Source of the DNA: Coprinellus micaceus
Lineage: Eukaryota > Basidiomycota > Agaricomycetes > Agaricales > Psathyrellaceae
Direction of reading: 5' to 3'
DNA: 64,000 nt
Assembly (NCBI GenBank): GCA_951394405.1
Contig: OX596338.1
Span: forward strand, 3,224,001 to 3,288,000
Positions 10,879 through 23,501 of this stretch are shown in pieces; positions within the stretch are counted from its first letter, which is position 1; each line of letters opens with the position of its first letter. A program made the translations under genes and the position numbers. The notes beneath the pieces were generated by a model. It was not told the DNA's origin and did not search any database. It worked only from the letters and a program-made list of their open reading frames with translations.

Positions 10879-13044
10879 TCCGCACGCTCGCGTGGTTGTC
10901 TCACGGACACTCTTCTTCCTTCCCTTTTCCATTCTTGGTGGTTTACGGTCACTCCTATCGAGTTCTTTATTTATCTACCTCTGCGAATCAGCTACTTAGT
11001 CCTCCTATTCCCGCTTTCCGCTATATACCTACTTCTCCTCCGTCTTCCTTTCCTTATTTCGCGTCCACTCTTTGCAATGTTCGGGGGTTTGCGTTGTCGA
11101 TCGATACTATGGCTATACATACGATAGGCATCGGCTTGGTCTGGGGTTTCGTGGTGTATGAACGAATGAAATTACCACTGTGTGTAGCTTTGTATGTATG
11201 TAAATCCTATCTGAATTTTTGTCATTACATCTTGGTCTACTGCGGGGGGCGCGTCCGAAGAGTTGCTCAAGCACAGAGAGACGAGGAGGCTAGCTCGGGC
11301 TGACAACCTTACCCGGGAGCGACCCGGCCACCTTGAGAGCCTTCCGGAGGCGGCCACGAACACCCTGGGTGATGTTAGTACCGAGGTCCCCAAGACCAGC
11401 TCACGTCGCCATCGGAGAATTCGAACCCTTGGGTTCGCGAGAGTGCGGGGAGGCTAACAGCTGTGGATGTGTGTTCGTTGCAAAATCACCCAAAGTGGAG
11501 ACCAGGGAGAGAAGGGGGAGTAAGTGATATAGCAGTCCGAGAGGGTCGAGTAGACGAGGTCTATGCAAGACGAGCAGCAATACTGGGGACACGAGACCGA
11601 GGAGGCAGACCTAGGCACTGCAGAGCCTTCATCACCCTCGTGGAGACCGTGCAGCGCAATATACAAGCGCCGGTAACCAGTCAAGCTCCTTCAAGCCCTT
11701 GTTGCTTCCGTACGAGCATAGTGGAAGTTCCATCAGCTTCCGTCGGCTAGCAAAAGGACAAAGGCGCGCGTGGCGCTGCTCACCACCGTCGGCGACCAAT
11801 GAGACCTGAGACCTCCCAACTAGCGGGTATATCCTGCCTAGGCCCATACACATTGCGATAAATACGACATCCAACGTGGAGAGGCGCGCCATGAGGTTGG
11901 TGCAGTCCCAGGAGGCTCAGCTTCCTTGATCCCTTTCTCGATCTCGCGCGGCATGGAATTGCTCTCCTCAGACTGACTGAGCGCGGCGACGCCATATCAA
12001 TCAGGACCATCGCGTAGTGCGAAGTTGGCGGAAGGCTCCTCGGTACCCACACGAGGCTTAACCTTTGTGCGTCAAGGCGATATTGGGCGTAAGTGGTTAA
12101 GCGCCCAATCAAAGCTTGTCCGAGTACACCACGTGGAACTCACCAGGCCGGGGACACCGATGAGACCGACCTTCAGCTGACCAGTAACAGTCAGTAACCT
12201 TATGGAGGGATGAAGTTAGGTGCGTAGAGCCAGTTGCTCCAATAAACCGGGTTCTGTGAAGGTTTACTACGTAGGGTTGTCACTGCCAGGCGGAGTCATT
12301 GAATTGACGACGTCATGGTACTCGTTCAGGACAATGAGAATGGTAAGTTTGAGGGTGTAGAAGGGCTGGGGCGTGCCTGACCACACAGCGAGAGCGTTGC
12401 TGCGGGTACAGCCATGTTACAAGTTCCAGATGGAAGGGCCAAACGCCACGCCAGGAGAGTCCACAGCTTCCGACGCCGCACCACCTGGCCAAGTTCCCAC
12501 GGTCAACCCTCGCCGAGGTCGTGTAGCTGTGGATTTACTGTCGACCTTCAACAGCTCCTGCCATAGCTCTACGTCTGCTGAAATACCTCCCCCTTTTCCT
12601 GCGGTTTCATCCCGGTCCCCAGTACAGACGGAATTAACCGACCCACAGATCAACATCTTCGTGAACTCCGTGATCAGTTTCAATTCGGCGATAAGCGCCC
12701 ACGGCTGTTGCTTCATTTCCGTCTAATATTCACCCTCGTGGTAGGCTCTTCCCCAGGGTACTGGTGTTAAAATACCTTGGTACCGCTCTGAGTCCACCCG
12801 GAGCGCGCCACAAACCCAAGAAGTCAGCCGAGCTTACTCAGAAGCATGGAACCTGGCTACCTCGAGGGCGATATTCCCCTCCCCATTTGCTTGTGCTGTG
12901 TCGTACGGGGCCCGAAGGTCCAGACGGAAGCTCTCTATATTCTCATGGCTTCACCCCGGAATCAGATCTCGGCGGACATCTTCATTGCTGCGCTATAAAG
13001 TGCAGGAGCTGGCATCGTCATCCATCCTCAAGCACCACCCCGCC
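10879..13044. other. 2.2-kb intergenic stretch
   Basis: The first few hundred bases, rich in pyrimidines, are probably the 3' UTR of the Pro/Gly-rich protein gene. The rest shows no coding signal on either strand. A short perfect inverted repeat lies at 11422-11437 (CGAACCC, two bases, GGGTTCG). It resembles a tRNA B-box on the minus strand, but no tRNA could be folded around it. Confidence 0.4.
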
Positions 13045-14555
13045 ATGAAGTTGTGGACCGTACCAAAGATCGAGTACCCAGTGACCCACGAGTTCGAGGG
13101 GAAGCTTTTCAACAGAATAACATATGCAGGAGCCTCTCTCGCCTTAATGGGTCTGGCTATTGTGAACGGTGCGTACTATGGGGCTGTACCAATGCAATCA
13201 GCTCATCGTTTTTTGCAGTTGCTGTAGTCGGCTATGAGCCCACAGTCTTTTTAAGCAGCAACTTCAACGACACACAGAAGTTCTGGTTTCATAAGTTTAC
13301 CAGTCCACCACAGCCGGGCACGCTCTGCGATCGCCGCGTTTTTAACGTGGGCGAGTCCCTCGTCACCAACGCCTCAATCTTCGAATGGAAGATAATCGCC
13401 ATTACCCGACCAAACGCTGGAAAGTCGGGCGTTGCGTACGACGGGTCCGTCCTGGACAACTGTGATATCGCGCAAATGAACTTCGACGGAGACATCAGGA
13501 CATGGTCGATCGTAATATCGGCCTACTCTGCTTGTCGAGGCCAAGACAACCTCGAGGTCGTGGCTTCGACTAGTATGAGCTTCTCCCCACTCCCTGCCCG
13601 CCGAGGGCCCCTTCTGCGGAATGTCCAGTTTTCTTCCACCGACCCTGTGTCCGTGAATCTGATGGACATGTGGGTGTGATCCACCGGGGGTGTATACCGG
13701 GCTCGCGAACTGACTCGTTCCGCCGACAGGTTCTTCATGGCCACGGAGGATGTTGGGCTTCGCGGCTGGACATCCTTCCTCGAATCCAATCGTACAGGGA
13801 CCGTAGCCATCTCACTTTCGGCAAACACAGAATTTTGTCCCCTTTACGTCGGCCTCAAGAACGGCACGTTTACTCCTTGCGCTGTGCAACCTCCACAGCT
13901 CAACCTCACCGCAGTCTGCGCTGTCGGGGAGAACTTTGAACTCAAACAAGACAGCTCCTTCATCCCTTCGTTCGGATCTCCCTACGAATTAGACGACACT
14001 CTCCGGCCTCCCATTTCCAATATCCTCCATCTCGCACTCGCCGCCATGCGTGTGGACCTCGGGAACCCCTCACCCAACAACTTCCTGACGCACCCCGATG
14101 TACTCAACAAGACACTGACCGCGGTCTTTCCCCAGACAGAGTCGACATTGTCCATGCCTTCGAAGCTCTACACCTACCTTAACCAGCAATCGCTCCTCGT
14201 TAACTCCAAGTCCGAGTCGGGGCCGTCAGTGTTCGACCCCTTTCGCATCCCTGGACCCTCGGTGGTGCAAGCCGTATATGTGTGCAAGTTCTTGAAGCGC
14301 AAGGACGTAGGTAACTTGATCGTGTCGGTAATGGTTGCGACGCTTGGGATGTTTACTACTGCATGGGCGGTCTTCATTACCGTTGCTTGCTGGATTCTCA
14401 ACAGAAAGCATGGGAGGCCCGGCCAAGCTGTGACTGAGTCGCCAGGGGGGGTCGGCTCACCGCTGGCGGGTATAAAGTCAGGCGATAGTGACCTTGACGA
14501 AGATGGGAAGACCCTGAGCCTTGTTTCAACAAGCGTATCCACCTCCCCTGTTTAA
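13045..14555 (+). CDS. Two-pass membrane protein of unknown function
   Basis: Three exons read MKLWTVPKIEYPV onward, joined at GTGCGT and GTGTGA donors, for about 465 residues. A first membrane segment (ITYAGASLALMGLAIVNVAVVGY) lies near residues 25-48. Then come about 340 residues of predicted lumenal or extracellular chain with several Asn-X-Ser/Thr sites and paired cysteines (GTLCDRR, DNCDIAQ, SACRGQ). A second membrane segment (NLIVSVMVATLGMFTTAWAV onward) precedes a short Ser/Thr-rich acidic tail. The layout suggests a surface or vacuolar glycoprotein with both ends cytosolic. I know of no assigned function; similar lineage-specific membrane proteins occur in Agaricomycetes. Confidence 0.75.
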
Positions 14556-14962
14556 CACAGGATAAGCTATCCATTTCGCATACAGCGTCACTTAGACACG
14601 AACCTCATCGCTGGAGGCCACCTAGAACATCACATAGATTCAGCATGTACAACGTCAACAAATATCCACAGCATATTACCAACCAATTAATACCAACCAG
14701 ATATGTTTCGACTCAAAGTTCTCTGCCAGATTTCTTTCTTGATTGGGGTCTCCCTTCTACTTCTCGTGAACTCAATCATCTTCAGAACACACATAAGACG
14801 GAAGGGCGCACGAAATGACCTCCCACCTGGGACTCCAGATAACTTTGGGTGAAAGCTTATCTTCAAGACGCTGCAAAATACACCACGAGGTCAACGAATC
14901 CAATTAGAGACCACCTTCCAAGGCTAGTAACATAGAGGCGCGTCACAAAACAGCGCTGGGAC
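14556..14962. other. Convergent 3' flanks
   Basis: This AT-richer 407-bp gap lies between two convergently transcribed genes. It probably contains both 3' UTRs and polyadenylation signals. No coding frame or repeat is visible. Confidence 0.45.
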
Positions 14963-15983
14963 CTACGCCACACTCACAGAGATACTCGAGGTCGGGGAGT
15001 CCTCAGAAGTCGTACCCCCGGACATATAGACAAATCTCGTGCCAATCCGCCTCCCTTGCTCCGACGAATGCGTGATCCAGATGAGCGCCTTGAGGTTCGA
15101 CTGGCCGGAGTTGACCCGATCGACTAGGCACTGCTCGACGAGGAGCGAGCTATCGGGGTCCAATGCGGACGTCGGTTCTACGTAGTAAGATGCCAGCGCG
15201 TAAGTAGACGATCAAACTAGGCCTAGATGCGGCGTTTCGGGAGCATGGCCATGGGCCACGAGAAAAAGAGACGCACCATCCAACAAAAGCACCTCAGCCG
15301 TATCAATCGCAACTGCGACTGAGAGTAACAGCCGCTGCGCCTCTCCTCCACTCAGCTGCGTCCAATTCCTCTCCCAAAGCTCCTGTGAGATACCCCACTC
15401 ATGCGCGATCTCCACAGCCTGCTTGTGCACCAGATGAAAATCGCTCTCAGTCTCCTTGAGATGCGCCTGGTGCACCGAGAGGTCTAGGATGTGCTTCAGG
15501 AAGTCTGCAGGGCTTCCGGGGAGGAGGGCAGGTCGCTGTGGGACATAGAGGACTTTCGTTCGGTAGAGTGGGATGCCTAGAGGTGATAATCGTAAGTGGA
15601 TGCATGCGATTGGTGGACGCTATCCCCTCAGAAGCAATGATGCGGAGCGTCATAGCACATACCGACGTGTAGAGATGTCCTAAGTCAGAGTCAGTCAGGG
15701 GGAGGGGATGGGAGATGGGATGAAATACGTACCTCCCTCGATAGATGATGTGCCCATCGTGGGCGATTAGGTGGCCGATGCACTTGAGTAGCGTGCTCTT
15801 CCCTCCACCGCTCTTGCCCTGGAGAACGAGGATGTCGCCTGGTACACGACTCAGTGCTCTCGCCCACAGCGTACGAGGATCAGACAAACCTTCGTATATC
15901 TTCACATTGACATCGTCGAAGAGGATGTTCCCCGACTCTACAGAACACGAAACGTTGAGGAGCTCGAGCAACGGCGAGGGCAT
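14963..15983 (-). CDS. Single-domain ABC ATPase, YbbL/FetA-like
   Basis: This gene encodes one ABC nucleotide-binding domain of about 250 residues with no membrane segments. Motifs in order: an N-terminal PLLELLNVSC strand, Walker A GKSGGGKST, a Q-loop YVPQRPALLPGSP, signature LSGGEAQR, Walker B VLLLDE (the Glu codon is split by an intron and restored on splicing), the D-loop SALD and the switch His in WITHSSEQ. Four introns all keep frame. Size and motifs resemble the ATPase half of bacterial YbbL/YbbM (FetA/FetB) iron or metal export pumps. No permease gene lies nearby, so its partner and substrate are unknown. The YbbL assignment is by resemblance only; another small soluble ABC family is possible. 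Confidence 0.8.
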
Positions 15984-16208
15984 GAGGCAAGTCCCAAAAG
16001 CGTACGGTGACGGTGGTGGTGGTGGGGTAGAGTGAGGCCTGGGGGTCTAGTGTCACAACGTGCACTCAATTCAAGCACAAGGTTCTACACAGTAATTTAA
16101 ACGTCGGACCATGCCATTATGATAGCAATACAAGTCTATGGTGCGGCGGATGAGCAGGGCGGTGGGGATAGTATTATATGTGATGATAGTGTAGCGAATG
16201 TCGTCCGT

Positions 16209-17479
16209 TTATTGCATCTCAGATGGCATGCCCATTTCCTCAGGGGTGAGGGTGGTACCCTCGATCATCACACCGACACCAACCTTCGCGGCGTTCTGGA
16301 GGAGGAAGGAGCGTTGGAGTTAGACAACTCCGCGGGAGGAAACGGACGGAAGGAACATACCTTGAAGTGATCAATCTCGCCAGCGACAAGGAAGGAGAAG
16401 GTCGGAGTGAAACGCTGTTCCAGCAGCGCAGAGATCTTGCCAGTCGAGTCCAGTTGGGTCTTGAACGACGCCATCCTAAGATCGTACTTGGCTCCAAGGG
16501 TGGCAATGGCGTCTCGGCGAGTGGCGTTCGCGATGACCTGGAGGTCGGCAGCGACTTCAACGCGCTCACTGAGCTTTTGCCAGTATGTCGCGGTGGCGAC
16601 GCCCTGGGGTTGGACCTGGCCGGTAGCGATCCAGTTCTTGTCGGAACTGGTGTACTTCGCAAGGTAGGACGTGGCGGTTTCGGAGTCATCGGGCGTGGGT
16701 CGCGAGTGGTAAGTCTCGAATCCGAGGGCAAGGTTTTTGGTGATGGATTGGAGGTAGCTTCCTACGTAGATACCGGTGAAGTCTGCTGGCCATGGGTTGA
16801 TGGTCTTGAGGTTTACGTTGTAGTCCGTGCCCTGGTAGTCCTGCTCAACCTGGATCATGTTGTGACCCGCTTGTTGAGAGAACTGTACAACGGCGCGTTA
16901 GAAGGCATTAAGGAGTACCGGAACATTTGCGTACCTGTGCCTGGACCTTGGTGACGTTGTTGGCCGACCATCCGTGGTTGAAGCGACCATTGACGTTGCC
17001 TTCGTGGTCAACACCTCCTTGCGCGAACACCTGGCACGAATTAGGGTTCGGAACGAGCGCTAGAATAGCTGTGTACACACCGAAGGGGTTGCGAAGATGG
17101 AAGTGAAGTTGTATGAAGGGGGCGCTGTCTGCGAGCCCAGGGCAAATGAGTGCGTCACCTGGAACAGCGGGTTCATAGAGAAGGTCTTCGTCATGTCGGC
17201 CCTCGCGCCATCGAAGATATAGTTCGATAGGTGAGTACCTATTGAATTACTCAGTTTCTGAACGCGAATGGAAGTGTTACACGACATACCCTTGACCTCC
17301 TTGCCAAGGTTCTCAACGGACCCGGGATGTGGGAGCCCCAAGTCTCTCCGCCATGACGAGAAGCGGTCGTAGGCGTTAAAGAAGGGGGAAACGGGGTTGA
17401 AGTAGGACGAGTAGGACGACGGCGGGGGCGAAGGCGCTGGGGGAGGGGGAGGGACTGTTTTTTCCGCAGAGGTGGCCAT
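16209..17479 (-). CDS. TOM40: TOM40, mitochondrial outer-membrane import channel
   Basis: This is the beta-barrel channel of the TOM complex, through which nearly all nuclear-encoded mitochondrial proteins enter. The N-terminus is Pro-rich (PPPPPAPSPPP), followed by NPVSPFFNAYDRFSSWR and NPLFQVTHSFALGS. The barrel includes MIQVEQDYQGTDYNVNLKT, INPWPADFTGIYVGSYLQS and LEQRFTPTFSFLVAGEIDH, and the last strand ends in KVGVGVMIEGTTLTPEEMG. The length of about 380 residues fits fungal Tom40. The start ATG at 17479 and stop TAA at 16209 are well supported. Several introns lie in the N-terminal half and one sits before the last exon. Confidence 0.93.
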
Positions 17480-18987
17480 GGATGATGGTGTTCGTCACAG
17501 GAATACGTTCGAAATCGGGCAAAAAAGCTACACCACAAAATCACGTGCAGCGACATTCGTAGTGCCGGCATTCAAACACTACACAGCTCTTTGTAGTCCT
17601 CTCCATCTGAGTATCTACTCTTTCATTCTGAACCCTTTCCACGCACTCTCGCCGCCACCTTCATCAGTGTCCGAAACGATGACCATACCCCGATGGACGA
17701 CTCGCGCGCAACCTATCCATATATCCCCCAGGATGGCTTACAGGATGCCGAACTCCCTCTTGACTCCTTGGACCATGAGAGAGAAGCATCAGATGCATTC
17801 TACATACGGAGACTGGGCTGGTCTTTGTGAAATATAGACGCCCTGAAGTGGCTCTCGACGTTCTGCAATGCCAAGTGAACTTGGCCATCTCGCGCGCATC
17901 GCTCCAAATGGGAAAGCAGTGGCTTGCACAAGCGAACGTCGCCAGGATGTAGGTACTACAGTGTATCCACAGGGCGAGATGGGAGGTGAGGACGGTGCAA
18001 GGATGCAGACCTAGATACAGATGAGCGAGTGCAAGAAGGTGCAAGACCGGCAGGCTTCAATCAGGATACATCCACGGACCAACAACCGCCATTCACTCGG
18101 CATAAATCCATAAATTCACCTCAACTGACCCATGACCTCGACATCTCACCCGTCCCCAGAAGGTGCGGCTTGAAGATGGGACTGGAACCCGCGGGCAGCA
18201 TCACGTCGATACCGCCACTCCGCGCAGGTGCTGATGCTAATGTAGCAATTCGTCCCTGCAAGACCGTCGATGTTAACTTACGAGGACGAAAGAAAGCGGG
18301 ACGAAGGTGCTGTCTTCCAGGCTCCTACAGACTTTTTTTTCAGGGATGAACACGGAGTTGGTTTTGGGGCCAGTTGTATCCACAGTGCAGTGCGCCGACG
18401 TTCGGAAATCATGCCGGCTTGACTCTGACCGCCACCATTTACTATTCGCCTCTACCCACTCCATCATCCTGAACACTTTCTGTGAGGTCTCGCCGCGACT
18501 TTCGCCAACACGGGTGAAGCTCGCCGATGCCAAAAACGACGACTAGGCCCGCGCACGATGAGCCGTTGACCCGGATTCCGATAGGATCGCCGTTGGACGC
18601 TTGAGGAAGGACGATGGACAGCCCTGACAGGATCCAGGTCGCGCTAAGGGTCGATGGGAGGGTGCACGGCTCCCCGCGACTGTGCACGAAATGGAGGGCA
18701 AGGGCTGCGCAGCTGGTAAATGAATGACGAGGGCAAGACCGGTTGAACAATGTTGAGATCATCAATGTCCCTGTACCCATCCATCCCGGCTCCACCAATC
18801 ATAGCGGATCGGGGAAGGGCCCCAAACTTCTATTACGTGCTGTTGCTAGGCCGGATTGAAACTCGCCTCCCGTCTCGCATCTCGTTCAACACTCCTTTTC
18901 GCTTTTCTACCACTCCGACCCGCCCCCAGGTCACGGTCATCTCTTCCCCCACCGCGCCTGGCTACTGGTCCTTTGAGAGGAGGTGCC
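17480..18987. other. 1.5-kb divergent intergenic region
   Basis: This region lies between TOM40 and the first mannosyltransferase, which point away from each other, so it should hold both promoters. I see no coding exons. Short frames on both strands lack motifs and the central part looks like unique non-coding DNA. Confidence 0.4.
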
Positions 18988-20817
18988 ATGGCCGTTATCG
19001 CCAGTTTTTCAAGCCCTTCTGGAAGGCGTGTCTTCCTCTTGGTTTTCTGCACTATCGTAAGTCGTTGCTGCGCGCTCTGGCATGATTGCATTGACCTCCG
19101 TGCGCAGATCACAGTGCATTTCGTGATCAGCTACTTTTCCAATGACTATCGGCCACTACGAACTTTCATCGGGCTCGGTCAACAGGGCACTCCTCAAGCA
19201 CTCGAGGTGGACCACCACTCAGTGCTCTCTGCGAACCCTGTCCCTACACTCGTTACAGACGACACGGTCGCCGAACCCGAGCCGACCGCAGCATCATGGA
19301 ACAGACCTACCCTCGCAAACGCCACCTTTGTGATGCTATGCAAGAATGGAGAACTGGAGGGCGTTATCTCTAGTGTCAGGCAGATAGAGGACCGGTTCAA
19401 CCGATTCTACCACTATCCGTGGGTGTTCCTGAACGACCAGCCGTTCACTGACGAGTTCAAGGAGTGCGTTCGTCCTTGGCCCTGCTGTGTGATGTACTAA
19501 CGGCCTCTCTTCAGGCGGGTGGGCGTCATCTCCGATGCACCTATGCACTTTGGGTTAATTCCTAAAGACCATTGGAACCAACCAGACTGGATCGACGAGG
19601 GAAAAGCCCTTGCTGGCCGCCTGAAGATGGTGTCCCAGGGAATTATCTATGGAGGTAAGACTTGCGACTTGTTGGGATGATCGTCGCTCAATTTTGACTT
19701 TAAGGGAGCGTTGCGTGAGTCTAGACATCTCAGATGCCAAGTGCCGGCAGCAGCAGCTAAACGCCTGTGGTAGATACCGCAATATGTGTCGATTCAATTC
19801 GGGGGTGAGTAAGAGCCCACGATGTCCGCTAGGCTCTTGGTTCTGACTTCTCTTGCAGTTCTTCTATCGCCACGAGCTCATGAAGCCATATCGGTACTAT
19901 TGGAGGTGCGCAGTCTTGTTGTTTCTATGTTGCATTGAACCCGTGTCTAATGGAGGTTCTTTCTTTTAGAGTGGAGTGGGTTATTCGCGTCTGTCTGATG
20001 ATTCTTTTTAACCTAACGACCGGGTGCCACAGACCGAATGTGCAGTACTTTTGCGACCTGAAGTATGATCCTTTCAGGTTCATGCAGGACAACAACAAAG
20101 TATACGGTAAGGGTTTCGGATCCATCATATCTATTATCGTTGTTTCGAGGGCTGACTCCACACTGTCCTCCAGGATTCACCATTTCTTTGCTGGAATGGA
20201 TGCAAACTATCCCCACCTTGTGGGAGGCTACGAAAGGTACGTTTAGTGTATTGCTTCTCGAACTTGATCTCATATACCCCAGAATTCGTCGGCCTAAATT
20301 ACGAGTATCTTCACCCTGAGAACATGCTAGACTTCCTGTCGAACGACAATGGGACGCACTATAACCTCTGCCACTTCTGGAGCAACTTCGAAATTGCCGA
20401 CATGGATTTCTGGAGAGGGGAGGCGTACACCAAGTTCTTTGAGTATTTAGAATCCAAGGGTGGGTTCTACTACGAGGTTTGTTCTCACCTTTCGTTCAAG
20501 ATCGTGGGCTTTCTGACAAGCAATATTCAGAGATGGGGAGATGCACCAGTCCATAGCATCGCGGTCGCTCTATTCGCATCGAAGCACCAGATTCACTTCT
20601 TCAACGACATCGGCTACCGACACGAATCTTTCCAACACTGCCCAGCAGGCCAGGAGTGGTACGACGGCCACTGCTCTTGCAACCCTCGAGACACGTTCAG
20701 TGAGTACGGCATTCAATTGAGAGACCGTGTATCTAACTTTGCCCGATAGTTACTCATCCTAATTCCTGCACGAAGAGGTTCATCAGCCTTTCCCCTGATA
20801 ATACTACTGCTACGTAG
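18988..20817 (+). CDS. GT15 alpha-1,2-mannosyltransferase (KRE2/MNT1 family), copy A
   Basis: This is a Golgi type II membrane enzyme that adds alpha-1,2-mannose from GDP-mannose to N- and O-glycans. A signal anchor ([21 protein letters not shown]) is followed by a stem and the GT15 domain: [82 protein letters not shown] (catalytic Glu in NFEI) and [16 protein letters not shown]. At least ten exons are needed, including a 10-nt exon (19705-19714) and a 6-nt exon (19970-19975). The C-terminus differs from copy B: after NPRDTF it splices to [11 protein letters not shown] and stops at 20817. It lies 223 bp upstream of its paralogue, in the same direction, so a tandem duplication. Confidence 0.9.
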
Positions 20818-21040
20818 CACCATACTGAACACGTATAGACCCACCTGTATAATTATCACAATATTCCCCTCGGGAACTATCCTGGCTGCGGAGGAACGCC
20901 CAGCCCGGATGAGGCTGCTTAGTAATCAGCCTGAGGTGACGACAATTCCGTTGCTGCGTATCGACGACCAACAGCTTCCTTCATAACTCTCTCCACTCCC
21001 CTCCGTCGTCGTTGTCGTTGCCGCAGGCCCGTCATCCAAG

Positions 21041-23000
21041 ATGATGACCCCACTGCGCTACGTGGTTCTGGTGCTGGGCATCATCATCAGCTTGCATTAC
21101 ATTCTCTCGTTCACGCACGAAGGCTACGGACAGGCGACTTCCATAGGCAACATCAAGCAGAAGATCACGAGTGGGGGCGGCGGAGTGCATGTTCCCCCCT
21201 ACAAAGTGCCCTTGGCAGACGACTATTATTTGAAGCCAAATGTCACTTCGCCGCAGGGGAGGAAGGCGAATGCTACCATTGTTATGCTGGGTAAGCGCCC
21301 TTCCGTCCTGGAGATCTTGGACGGGTGTGCTTGGACTGGGACTGACTGAGCGGATGACAGCACGCAATGGTGATATCAATGGGGTTACTTTCAGTATGAA
21401 GCAGCTCGAGAATAACTGGAACGGGAAGTACCACTACCCATACGTTTTCTTGAACGACCAGCCGTTCTCTCAAGAGTTCAAAGAGTGAGTGGATCCGGGC
21501 TTCGAGATGCCCAGCTCACTCACTCACTTTGCCCACTATAGTCGTGTCGCAACGGTGACCAACTCCGAAATCAAGTTTGGTCTCATCCCTACGGAGCACT
21601 GGAAGCAGCCCGAATCCATTGATGAGGAGAAGGCGACGAAGGAGCGGGAAAAGATGGTCGCCAACAACGTCATTTACGGAGGTGAGTTTCGCATTGCTCG
21701 AGCGCGACCTTCGGCAAATGCTGATCTGGTTCTTCAGGCAGTGTACCGTGAGTTTCTGAACTTCAATGCCGGCCAAAGCAGCCCGCTCAGTGAATGTGTG
21801 TGCATCGTAGGTATCGCAACATGTGCCGATTCAACTCTGGGGTGGGTGGTTCGAGGTCCATGTGCCAAGCCAGTCCGCTGATCACCCCCCTTGTGGACAG
21901 TTCTTCTTCCGCCACCCACTGCTTGCGGACTACAAGTACTACTGGAGGTCAGTATAGCATTCCCTCTGTCTCGTTCATGACCGCGTGACTGACACCACTC
22001 TTCCTCTTAATTCAGAGTCGAGTAAGCTTCACCTTTCAAACTGTCCCTGCCAAGTTTAACCATGAAACACCACTAGACCCGATGTGAAGTTCTTCTGTGA
22101 TATCGACTATGACCCATTCCTCGTTATGGAGGACGAGAAGAAGGTCTACGGTACGCTGTCCTGGCTATTCCTCGCATCACCGGCGTATTGAAAGTTGCGT
22201 TCGGTTAGGCTTCACCGTGTCGCTCTACGAGTACGAAGCTACCATTCCCACTCTGTGGAAGGCCACCAAGGGTACGCGGATTTGCAATCTCGGATCATGC
22301 AGAACTGGCGCTCATGGATGTCGCTAGAATTCATCGACAAGCACCCTGAGTACCTTCCCAAAGACAATGCCATGCAGTTCATTTCCGATGACGGTGGAAA
22401 GACCTACAACCGTTGCCATTGTGAGTCCCCACCGCTCTTTGCTTACCACTCCAAGGCGCTTTGCTTACCATACAATTGCTAATTATAGTCTGGAGTAACT
22501 TCGAAATCGGTGACCTCGACTTTTGGAGAGGGGAAGCCTACATGAAGTACTTCACCCACCTCGACGAGGCTGGTGGCTTCTATTACGAGGTGAGACAGCT
22601 TCGACTGCACACCAGATACTAAGGCTCAGGCTAACGTAAATGTTGCGTCACTAGCGCTGGGGTGATGCTCCCGTCCACAGCATTGGAGCTGCCCTGTTCG
22701 CGAGGAAGGACCAGATCCACTTCTTCCATGATATCGGTGAGTAAACCTCGGCAGAGTGGAGTGATGTGTTCTTGAGACTGACCTTGGAACGTCCCTCCAG
22801 GTTACCGACACGAACCCTTCCAACACTGCCCTCAAGGTGCTGCTCACAAAAAGGGCAAGTGCTACTGCGATCCCAAACAGAATTTCGGTCAGTTCTTTTC
22901 ACTCCACGGCCTTTTCAAGGACGTATTTCCTGACCTCCTCTCCCCTTCAGATTACGAATGGTATTCTTGCCTGAACCGATATGACAAGATGTTCTTCTAG
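21041..23000 (+). CDS. GT15 alpha-1,2-mannosyltransferase (KRE2/MNT1 family), copy B
   Basis: This is a second Golgi mannosyltransferase of the KRE2/MNT1/KTR family, about 410 residues. The signal anchor is [19 protein letters not shown]. The catalytic domain shows [107 protein letters not shown] and [13 protein letters not shown]. It ends in [16 protein letters not shown], the canonical C-terminus for the family, with the stop at 23000. Intron positions match copy A, including a 10-nt exon (21738-21747) and a 6-nt exon (22016-22021). The gene looks fully functional. Confidence 0.93.
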
Positions 23001-23501
23001 AGTATTGACCGAGATTCATTGTACGATATCCTATAATATGGTATCTAACCCTCACCATGATTGCTATGGACCCAACCGAGAGCTTGCATACTCTGTATTC
23101 CCCCTGCGAACGCTGTCTGTCGACTAATTCTTAGCTTGACTGCACTCTGTCCGTACTAATATGAATCGAGTTCATTCGTTCCCCGAGGAGCTTCGCCCGC
23201 AGAAAGAGAGCGCAATCCTAAGCCTTTCAATTGCTGTTAACGCTGGGTGGGAGATACAAATACACTTTTGGTTGGTTATTGCTATGATAGTGTTACAGTG
23301 ATAATGATACAATGTTTGTTTCGTCGTTCATGGGGTATATGACGTGATGGATGAGGGGTATAACTTCACCAGATGCAAGTGGTGGGAGGTGAAGGGGGTG
23401 CAGATGATGCTGAGAGCAAGGACAATGCCGATCCAATGCAAGAGAAGCCAGGGAAGAGGAACCAAAAGAAAAATGAAAGCTCAATGATCCTCTCCTCAAG
23501 C
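23001..23501. other. Convergent 3' flanks of GT15 copy B and DUF6699 gene
   Basis: This 500-bp gap has an AT-rich central part (near 23020-23350) and no coding signal. It probably contains the two 3' UTRs. Confidence 0.45.

Noticed and set aside
11422..11437. tRNA-like B-box (GGTTCGAATTC on the minus strand)
   Set aside because: The sequence next to it pairs poorly as a T-arm, and no matching 5' acceptor strand or A-box is found upstream, so no tRNA could be folded.
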